NCBI GenBank assembly: GCA_029339505.1
Contig: JAQISU010000179.1
Coordinates: forward strand, 9,194,501 to 9,258,500
Length of the DNA stretch: 64,000 nt
Source: Unio delphinus
Taxonomy: Eukaryota; Mollusca; Bivalvia; Unionida; Unionidae
Reading direction: 5' to 3'
Shown in pieces: positions 55,632-64,000 of the stretch. Each line of letters starts with the position of its first letter. Within the stretch, counting starts at the first letter, position 1. The notes under the pieces were generated by a model that was not told where the DNA came from, did not search any database, and worked only from the letters and a program-made list of their open reading frames with translations. Both the position numbers and the translations under genes were made by a program.

Positions 55632-56198
55632 CATGGACCCGCTCCGGTGGCCTAGTGGTTAAAGGGTCCACCTCGGATGCGGGAGGTCGTGGGTTCGAAC
55701 ACAGGCCGAGTCGTACCAAAGACTGAAAAATGGTACTTGCAGTTGCCTCGCTTGTCGTTCAGCATTAAGAGGTTATTGTTAGGACTTGTCGGTCTGGTGT
55801 CAGGTTAACGTGACTGTGTGAGATATCATACTACATGTCTGCGAAGGGGCCCCGAGTGGACTAAAGCGCTCTCCGTTATGGAACACCGCCATCTCACCCC
55901 TGTCTCGGAATCTTCGAGTCTCTGATTCGGCCAATGTGGGTATGTGAGAAAGTTTGCCAGTAGCTTCTCGTGTGTCGGTGGTTCTTTTCGGAGATTTTCC
56001 AGGGTTCTTCCTTCATCATTAATACTGGCCACCATGTATCGTGTGCTGCAAAATGGCGTTAAACCCTACAACAACAACAACATGTCTGCGGCATGATGCC
56101 CCAGTGCAAGACATCACTATAAACTGTCACACTGCAGACACAGTAACGATATGACTGCAACATTATTAAAGCTACGATACAATTCCAAAACACAAAAT
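55632..56198 (+). mobile_element. SINE family B, copy 4, interrupted by SINE A
   Basis: The 5' part (55,632-55,843) has the tRNA-like head GGTGGCCTAGTGGTTAAAGG, B box GGTTCGAACACAGG and the B body up to CTACATGTCTGCG. The 3' part (56,080-56,198) resumes with ACATGTCTGCGGCATGATGC and continues CACTGCAGACA to AAAGCTACGATACAATTCC. The outer borders may carry a 7-bp target duplication TATTCTC (55,625-55,631 and 56,199-56,205). Confidence 0.93.
55844..56079 (+). mobile_element. SINE family A, copy 3, nested in SINE B
   Basis: It starts AAGGGGCCCCGAGTGGACTA, carries the family blocks GTTTGCCAGTAGCTTCTCGT and TTCCTTCATCATTAATACTG, and ends GGCGTTAAACCCTACAACAA. The B box is altered (TCTTCGAGTC). 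It is bordered by perfect 11-bp duplications ACATGTCTGCG at 55,833-55,843 and 56,080-56,090, proving insertion into the older SINE B. The minus frame 55826-56035 is a translation of it. Confidence 0.96.
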
Positions 56199-56325
56199 AT
56201 TCTCTTTTTTTAACACGATGCTTTCATTCTTAATTTATTTTTCCCCCAAAAGTGACAATTGGAAACTTATACCAGAATGCTTATAAAAAATCACGTGCAA
56301 CTTGGTCAAGCCAGTGGAGCGAAAG

Positions 56326-56885
56326 AACATGTAATAAGCTCTCTTGGCCTTACGTCAGACAAGTTAAAAATGGACACGTAATAAGCTCACTTGGCCTTAC
56401 GTCAGACAAGTTAAAAATGGACATGTAACAAGCTCACTTGGCCTTACGTCAGACAAGTTAAAAATGGAAACGTAATAAGCACACTTGGCCTTACGTCAGA
56501 CAAGTTAAAAATGGACATGTAATAAGCTCACTTGGCTTTACGTCAGACAAGTTAAAAATGGACATGTAATAAGCTCACTTGGCCTTGCGTCAGACAAGTT
56601 AAAAATGGACATGTAATAAGCTCACTTGGCTTTACGTCAGACAAGTTAAAAATGGACATGTAATAAGCTCACTTGGCCTTGCGTCAGACAAGTTAAAAAT
56701 GGACATGTAATAAGCTCACTTGGCCTTACGTCAGACAAGTTAAAAATGGACACGTAATAAGCTCACTTGGCTTTACGTCAGACAAGTTAAAAATGGACAT
56801 GTAATAAGCTCACTTGGCCTTGCGTCAGACAAGTTAAAAATGGACATGTAATAAGCTCACTTGGCCTTACGTCAGACAAGTTAAA
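56326..56885. repeat. 47-bp minisatellite, about 12 near-identical units
   Basis: Each unit contains GTAATAAGCTCACTTGGCCT, TACGTCAGACAAGTTAAAAA and TGGACAT; unit starts at 56,331 and 56,378 give 47 bp. Variants (ACATGT/ACACGT, GGCCTT/GGCTTT, TACGTC/TGCGTC) recur in patterns, indicating higher-order amplification. Stops occur in all frames. Confidence 0.95.
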
Positions 56886-56889
56886 TGTC

Positions 56890-57413
56890 TTATTTGGGCC
56901 ATAATTATCACATCTACCGCACAAGGCATCGGAAGCACATCAGAGACATGACATTGATGTTTCAATCAGCGATATGTCGCGAGGGAAATATGTTGATAAC
57001 ATTCCGACTAATCTGTTAGCGGACTAAAATTTGTTCGCTGACATCATGCCAGCAAATTTGAAATTCTTCATCAGTTGTATTATCGTGTATCAGATATCTA
57101 AAAGATTAACTGCACCTGCTCCAGTGTTGAAAAGCAAAGGTAAATTTTGGAGTATATCTTAGGTGATAATCCCTTTTAATTTCTCCGTACAAGCGCAAAA
57201 CGGATAACATTCACATTCGTCATGAAGATGTCATAACTTCGATTTCTGTTTATTTTCCTGATGAACGGCGTTAGCCCATTACACATACTAGATAAATTCA
57301 AACTAATGTATAATGCTTTTGGAAGATTAAAAGTAATCTTCAGCTGTTTTATTTTTCCCAGGCTTCTTCATAGAGATGTTATGTCCATACCACTAACAAG
57401 CCATGCAGACAAT

Positions 57414-57416
<3 letters not shown>
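56890..57416. other. Unannotated sequence
   Basis: No gene or element recognised. Confidence 0.45.

Positions 57417-57489
<73 letters not shown>
57417..57489. repeat. (GA)n microsatellite
   Basis: About 36 uninterrupted AG units. Confidence 0.97.
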
Positions 57490-57492
<3 letters not shown>

Positions 57493-59129
57493 TGTGGATA
57501 CCAGCTGTAGACTGAAGTGAACTTATCACTTGAAACCTCTACAGTTACGTGTTTTATGCTAGACAAAGCAAAGCAAAGCGAAATATATCAAATCTAGACA
57601 AAATCAAAACTAATTAAAAACTTCCCATATTTTCCGAGGTTTTTGCTTCTTCTGGTGTAGATCACGTTGTCCCCCAATTGACTTAGCCTCCCCCTTCCCA
57701 AGAAAAAAAAATGAATCTATCTAGTATATTCCAGGGGAGATTTGGTCGCTTCAGTGACCTATTCTGGTTATTTCTCTAATTTTGACCACATCAGACTATT
57801 GAGAAAGAAAAGGAAAGTTAAAAATAAGCTCATTCTTTGACCATATTTCCCACAAGATCTGGATTTCCTTTACTATCCTGTTTTTGTGATGTGTATTAGA
57901 AGTGGATGGAGGAGACAGGAAAATTAAAGGGATGAAAGAAGAATACAAAATAAAAATAGGGTGCAAAGAATACACTGGTTTATCTCTTAATAGGAATAAG
58001 TTTTCACGATACTGCAATCACAAACACTTTATAATCATATGTAATTCTTAATTCAAATACACAAAAACCCAACAATTCCTGAGATCAATTATTGTCAGAA
58101 TTTCTGTTGATATATAATCCATTGCTGTTATCCAAGGTCTATAAATTAAAGTGAAGCTCTCATCAATAACAACCAAGATAGATCAAGTGTACACAAGCTA
58201 ATGGTGACAGATTCAATGTATAACAATGTCCATTATTTACAGCCTAGACATACTTATTTAATTTATGAAAATATCAAAGCTGAATTATTATCTCAGTTTA
58301 CTTATAAACTAGAAAGTGAAAACCTTTGTTTTCTTTATCTGCATTATCATATTGCCACCTCTTGCCTTGCAGCTGTATTGAATAGCTCGACCTTCAGGGT
58401 CCGCCCTCGAACAAGCTAGGACCTGCCGGAAACAAAAACAGTCTCAAAACAAACGAGACCCTACGAGATTTGAATAAGAGCAATGTACTTCAGGCTATCA
58501 ATTATAGAAAAGGCGTTAGGTTGCCAAATTCGTAAATAACCCAAAAGAGCTCCCATCATGGTTTCCAGTGTCTAAATTCTTATTCTCTGATTCTGGAGGA
58601 TCCGATTACTCTGTTGTACTCCGATTTACGTCCAATGCTAATTAGAGAGACGATCTGAAGTAACAGTATGAAACTACGTTTTCCAATGTAATGTGAATCC
58701 ATGCAGGTGACGTATCATTGATAAATGGTTAAAATATTAACAAGCAAAACAAAAATGAATTTTTGTCACCCCGTCTGTCACGGTTAGGTCACCATTCCAT
58801 AATCTTAAAGGGTTTTAAAATAATAGAGACGGGAAATTACTGAAATATGACCTTGACCTCAAAGACATCACAACGCAACACACATTTAGTTTATAGTGTG
58901 TAATAGTATTCTAAGCATCATCGCTAACCATTAAACAGCTTCAAAGTCATGACAAAGTAGGACATGCGCAATGAAGATATAACAATATCGAGACGTGACA
59001 ATGACCTTCATGATAGAGCCCAAATGACAGTATGTTGCACACCTTCAGGTGATGATGTAGGTAAACTAAATTTCATCCCTAAATCTCAAACGGCTTTAAA
59101 GTTATGGAGTGGAGGGAAAACTGTGATGG
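57490..59129. other. Unannotated sequence
   Basis: No supported exon; the plus frame 58201-58419 and the minus frame 57796-58017 have no recognisable domain. Confidence 0.45.
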
Positions 59130-60240
59130 ATATTGTAAATTACTGAACCGTAAAAATGGCCTCTATCTCAACGTGGTAAACGACACTCCTGCTAATGGCC
59201 TATATCTCTTTGTGGTACACAGCACACTTGTTAATGGCCTATATCTATTTGTGGTACACGGCACACCTATTAATGACCTATATCTCACCTGTTAATGGCG
59301 TATAACGCAGTGTAGTAAGCAACACACCTACTAATGGCATATACCCCAATGTGGTAAACGACACACCAGTTAATGACCTATGTTCCAAAATGTGCTAAAC
59401 AACACATCGGCTAATGGCTTATACTAAAAGATATAGCAAACGACAGATCTGGTAAGGATATATATCCAATGTGGCAAACGACATGCAGGGGTCTCGAGTG
59501 GCCGTGTGGTCTAAAGCGCTCTCCTTTACGCATCACTGCCATCTCACAGTGAGAAAGCTTGCCAGTAGCTTCTCGTGGGTCGGTGGTTCTTTCTGGGGTT
59601 TTCCGGGTTCTTCCTCCGCAATTAATACTGGCCGCCATGTATAGCCTATCTTGTGCTGAAAAATGGCGTTTAACTATACAACAACAACAACAACAACAAC
59701 AACAAACGACATACCTGCTAATGGTATATACCCCAAACTGGTAAATGACGCACCTGTAACGGCCCATACCACAGTGTAGTAAACGACTGACCTGCTAATT
59801 GCCTATACTCCAAAAACATTGTAAACGACATTCTTGCTAATGGCCTACACTCTAATGTGGTTCAAGACCACACCTGTTTATGGCCTATATCCTGATGTGG
59901 TAAACTACATACCTGCTAATGGCATATACCACAAATGTGGTAAACGATACATCTGCAAATGGCATATACTCCAAAATGTGGTAAACGACACACCTGTTAA
60001 TGACCTATGCCACAAACGGTGGTCAACGGCGCACCTATTAATAGGTTATACTTCAAAATGTGGCAAACAACACACCTTTTAATGATATATGTACCAAAAT
60101 GTGGCACCTACTAATTATCTATACACAGTGTGTATCCCAGCTAATGGGCTATTTCGACCAAAACTGTTAATGACCTATGTCCCAAAATGTGGTAAACTAC
60201 AAACCTGCTAATGACCTAAACCCACCTGCTAAAGGCAATA
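59130..60240. repeat. 39-bp minisatellite, about 20 or more degenerate units
   Basis: Units read CCTGCTAATGGCCTATATCC plus CAAATGTGGTAAACGACACA; adjacent starts at 59,193 and 59,232 give 39 bp. Divergence is moderate to high. A SINE A copy sits inside it (59,485-59,702). Several plus-strand frames are 13-residue repeat translations. Confidence 0.92.
59485..59702 (+). mobile_element. SINE family A, copy 4, inside the 39-bp array
   Basis: The head TCGAGTGGCCGTGTGGTCTA is followed by ATCACTGCCATCTCACAGTG, where about 40 bp including the B box are missing. The body resumes GAGAAAGCTTGCCAGTAGCT and ends with (CAA)n. It is flanked by CAAACGACAT (59,475-59,484 and 59,703-59,712). This word is also part of the array unit, so the duplication could be partly coincidental. 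Confidence 0.92.
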
Positions 60241-60597
60241 TATAAAGCATACAAAATTTATTCCTTGAATTATAATAGAAAGAGTCTCGTTATTAACTTA
60301 AACCAACATTACTTAGTGAAAAGAACAGAATTTGGGCTTATGAAAAGATTAAAATTACCTGAATCTAGGATAAACTAATGGACTGATGAGGAGAAACTCT
60401 GGTATATTGTAGCATCAAAGTTTTGGAAAGGTCATAGTCCACACAATTTTGAGGGATATTAATAACACTGGTAGTTAGCTTTTGATGATAATCAAGATAT
60501 ACAGGATTAAATTAAAAAAAAAAAAAATTTGCCTTGATTGGAAAAGAAGCAAAGAATCTACCGGGTTAGCACAAATACCTATATTAGAAAACCAAAT
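60241..60597. other. Unannotated sequence
   Basis: Nothing recognised besides an A-run near 60,515. Confidence 0.45.
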
Positions 60598-60897
60598 GTT
60601 AAAGTACCACTCTCGTGAAACAGTGTCAATAAAGGTTTGCATCTTGGGGACCCAGAGCGGTCTAAAGCGCTCAACGTTAAGGATCACTGCCATCTCACCT
60701 GTCTGCGTGGGTTCGAAACTCGGATTCGGCCAATGTGGGTACATGTATGTGAGTATGTGAGAAAGCTTGCCAGTAGTTTCTCGTGGGTCCGTGGTTCTTT
60801 CTGGGGTTTTCTCGGGTTCTTCCTCCGCCATTAATACTGGCCGCCATGTATAGCCTATCTTGTGCTGAAAAATGGCGTTAAACCCTAATACAACAAC
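60598..60897 (+). mobile_element. SINE family A, copy 5, with variant 5' head
   Basis: The 5' head GTTAAAGTACCACTCTCGTG to TTGGGGACCCAGAGCGGTCT is shared with copy 2. The body has B box GGTTCGAAACTC, AGAAAGCTTGCCAGTAGTTT, TTCTTCCTCCGCCATTAATA and TGCTGAAAAATGGCGTTAAA, then CAACAACAA and the (TA)n at 60,911. An inserted TACATGTATGTGAG is a small local duplication. Confidence 0.92.
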
Positions 60898-60906
60898 AAT
60901 CATTGT

Positions 60907-60910
<4 letters not shown>

Positions 60911-61000
<90 letters not shown>
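60911..61000. repeat. (TA)n microsatellite
   Basis: About 45 TA units immediately after the tail of SINE A copy 5. Confidence 0.97.
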
Positions 61001-61002
<2 letters not shown>

Positions 61003-61291
61003 GTCAACCCGTTAAGCATCAGCTATCAGAGCCGATGCTGAAAATATAAACAGCATATATATATATCATGAACGCATACATTGATGATTTCTAAACCTTT
61101 GGTATAACCAAAAATTGTAACCTCGACTTTTGTAACAATACGATCCGGAAAACGCTCTATTTCTTGTTTTATGACGAAAGCAGACGTTTTACAGTATTTG
61201 CCGAGAATGTTCTAACTTTAAGTTGGAAAAAAATGGATTCAATAATTAAGAACGTTCAATGTAATAAGTCAGGAAACTAAATGCAATATAG

Positions 61292-61399
61292 CATTATCCA
61301 CACTTATAAATTTACTAAACTGAAATATTAGATAAAATAGTAAATCATTATCCACACTTATAAATTTACTAAACTGAAATATTAGATAAAACAGTAAAT
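61292..61399. repeat. 54-bp tandem duplication
   Basis: CATTATCCACACTTATAAAT starts at 61,292 and again at 61,346; the two copies differ at a single position near the end (AAATAG/AAACAG). Confidence 0.96.
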
Positions 61400-61481
61400 C
61401 ATTATTCATAACGTTAAGACATATAAGTGCAATAACAAACTGCCATTTTTAAAACAATTGTCATTTTATATTTATTATACA

Positions 61482-61713
61482 CGTTGTTGTTGTTGTTGTT
61501 GTAGGGTTTAACGCTATTTTTCAGCACACGATAGGCTATACATGGCTGCCAGTATTATTGGTGGAGGAAGAACCCGGGAAAACCCCCGGAAAGAACTACC
61601 GACCCACGAGAAGCTACCGGCAAGCTTTCTCACATAACTACATTAGCCGAATCTTAGATTTGAACCCACGCAGACAGAGGTGAGATGGCAGTGATCCGCC
61701 ACTCGGGGCCTCT
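61482..61713 (-). mobile_element. SINE family A, copy 6, with 11-bp target duplication
   Basis: On the minus strand: head GAGGCCCCGAGTGGCGGATC (about 20 bp of the D-arm region missing), B box GGGTTCAAATC, GAGAAAGCTTGCCGGTAGCT, CTTCCTCCACCAATAATACT, CTGAAAAATAGCGTTAAACC and a (CAA)n tail. It is flanked by TTTATTATACA at 61,471-61,481 and 61,714-61,724. Confidence 0.95.
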
Positions 61714-61857
61714 TTTATTATACATAAATGTATAATAAATTCAATTTTTCATTAAATGAATGTTTACCTTCAAAAGAATTCAACATGTATAGTGCTGTAG
61801 CTAACATTCGTTATGTGGATGTAATCATCATATATTATTATTTACGTTTATTATTAG

Positions 61858-62138
61858 ACCGCTCCGATGGACTAGTGGTTAGAGTGTCCGCCTCATATGC
61901 AGGAGGTCGCGGGTTCGAAATCTTGCCGAGTCATACCAACGACTTCAAAAATGGTACTTGCAGCTGTCCGGCTTGGCGCTCAACATTAAGAGGAACCTGG
62001 TGTCAGGATAATGTGACTGGATGGGACATGTTACATTTCTGCGGCATGATATCCCAGTGTTAGACATCACTATAAACTGTCACACTGCAGACATCGTCGC
62101 GATTTAATTGAACATGTTTTAAAGCTACTTTAAAAATA

Positions 62139-62193
<55 letters not shown>
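61858..62193 (+). mobile_element. SINE family B, copy 5, with (AC)n tail
   Basis: Head GCTCCGATGGACTAGTGGTT, B box GGGTTCGAAATC, body GAGTCATACCAACGACTTCA to TAATGTGACTGGATGGGACA, CATGATATCCCAGTGTTAGA and AAAGCTACTTTAAAAATAGG, then (AC)n at 62,141-62,193. A 40-bp segment of the middle is deleted relative to copy 1. Confidence 0.94.
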
Positions 62194-62195
<2 letters not shown>

Positions 62196-63005
62196 CTAAG
62201 CATAAGCGACGTTAAATTTTAATTTGTTTTGGGGAGACCCATCAGTTATGTTTACACGAATATAAAGTCTCATAAAAAAGTGCAGTTTCGTCCTTAAAAG
62301 CGTAAGAAAGACTTTCAGGTTATGCAAAAGATGACTAAAAATGCTTATGAAACATCTAATTGTCTCAGGTAACATGCTCGCACTGTTTCAAGTTTTAATA
62401 ATCTATTAACGTGAATTAACCTATGTATCACTCTCTTCGGTATATCTGAAAATAAAACTATTTAGAAACGCTGAGATGATATCATTGTTATTTGTCAAGC
62501 AAAGTCCAACCAGTTAGAACGTATATAGCTAGAACGATACTTTTAAATACAGCATATATCCTTTCGTATATTAATTTATTTCAGTTGGCGAGTAATAAGA
62601 ATCGGAGATGATGAATATGGCACATATAAAGACAAAAAGAGTTCAGAAATATCATCATAAACATATTTTGCTATTTAAATACCACATATGTACAAAAATC
62701 CTTACATAAATAACATGTTATACATTCTAATTAACGTGAAATTTATTTTATATATTGGTGATATATTGTGATCAGTCAATCAGTATGTTACTAAACGTTT
62801 ATCATTTAATTAAAATAAACATACACCGTGGTGCATTGACGTAAGTAGGAAAAAGTCCATGTTCTTGACTTCACAAAGAGAATCAAACGTCTTTGCCTAC
62901 ACGGGCGTGAAGTCGACACATTGATTTACACAAGCGGTTACGATCTTGAACCGTTTACCAACGAAAGTAACAACATCCCTGAGTTTGAGCATAACAGAAC
63001 AATAA
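62194..63005. other. Unannotated sequence
   Basis: No gene or element recognised. Confidence 0.45.

Positions 63006-64000
<995 letters not shown>

Noticed and set aside
56326..56885. CRISPR-like array
   Set aside because: Units are contiguous tandem copies without unique spacers, and the genome is eukaryotic.

Overview
This is a gene-poor, AT-rich stretch of an animal nuclear genome. There are no operons, ribosome binding sites or other prokaryotic features. It holds long (TA)n, (GA)n and (CA)n microsatellites, many minisatellites, two families of tRNA-derived SINEs, a decayed non-LTR retrotransposon and several DNA-transposon or LTR remnants. The SINE bodies and tails resemble tRNA-SINEs known from molluscs, so a mollusc, perhaps a bivalve, is my best guess. 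That is inference; I could not run a search.

Only one stretch looks like a conserved host gene: a minus-strand terminal exon at 42,886-43,220 that matches the C-terminal part of the Nudix hydrolase NUDT6. Its upstream exons, including the Nudix box, were not found, so they lie further right inside repeats or outside the window. The intron upstream holds a minus-strand non-LTR retrotransposon (about 44.4-50.0 kb). It shows ORF1, endonuclease, reverse transcriptase and C-terminal zinc-finger remnants. It was itself broken by a 580-bp DNA-transposon-like insertion with a 9-bp target duplication, a (TA)n expansion and an internal duplication.

The most informative mobile element is at 21,614-24,221: a 2.6-kb DNA transposon with TTAA at both ends, 13-bp terminal inverted repeats, matching subterminal blocks about 180 bp from each end, and a THAP zinc-finger exon just inside the left end. 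TTAA plus THAP points to the Kolobok superfamily; no catalytic domain was recognised. Other elements are a 174-bp hAT-type MITE with 8-bp target duplication (30,411-30,600), a candidate solo LTR (25,644-26,463), six copies of SINE family A and five of SINE family B (labels are mine). One A copy sits inside a B copy with a perfect 11-bp target duplication.

Layout: 0-10 kb, unrecognised sequence with microsatellites and one weak exon candidate; 10-20 kb, SINEs and a 20-bp array; 20-31 kb, a long inverted repeat, the THAP element, the solo LTR, two adjacent arrays and the MITE; 33-42 kb, SINE B, an array built from SINE B tail sequence, and 33-, 52- and 39-bp arrays; 42-50 kb, the NUDT6 exon and the retrotransposon; 52.9 kb, a promoter-like YY1/ETS pair; 53-62 kb, a dense SINE cluster with 47- and 39-bp arrays. 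Most long open frames in the window are by-products of tandem repeats and should not be read as genes.
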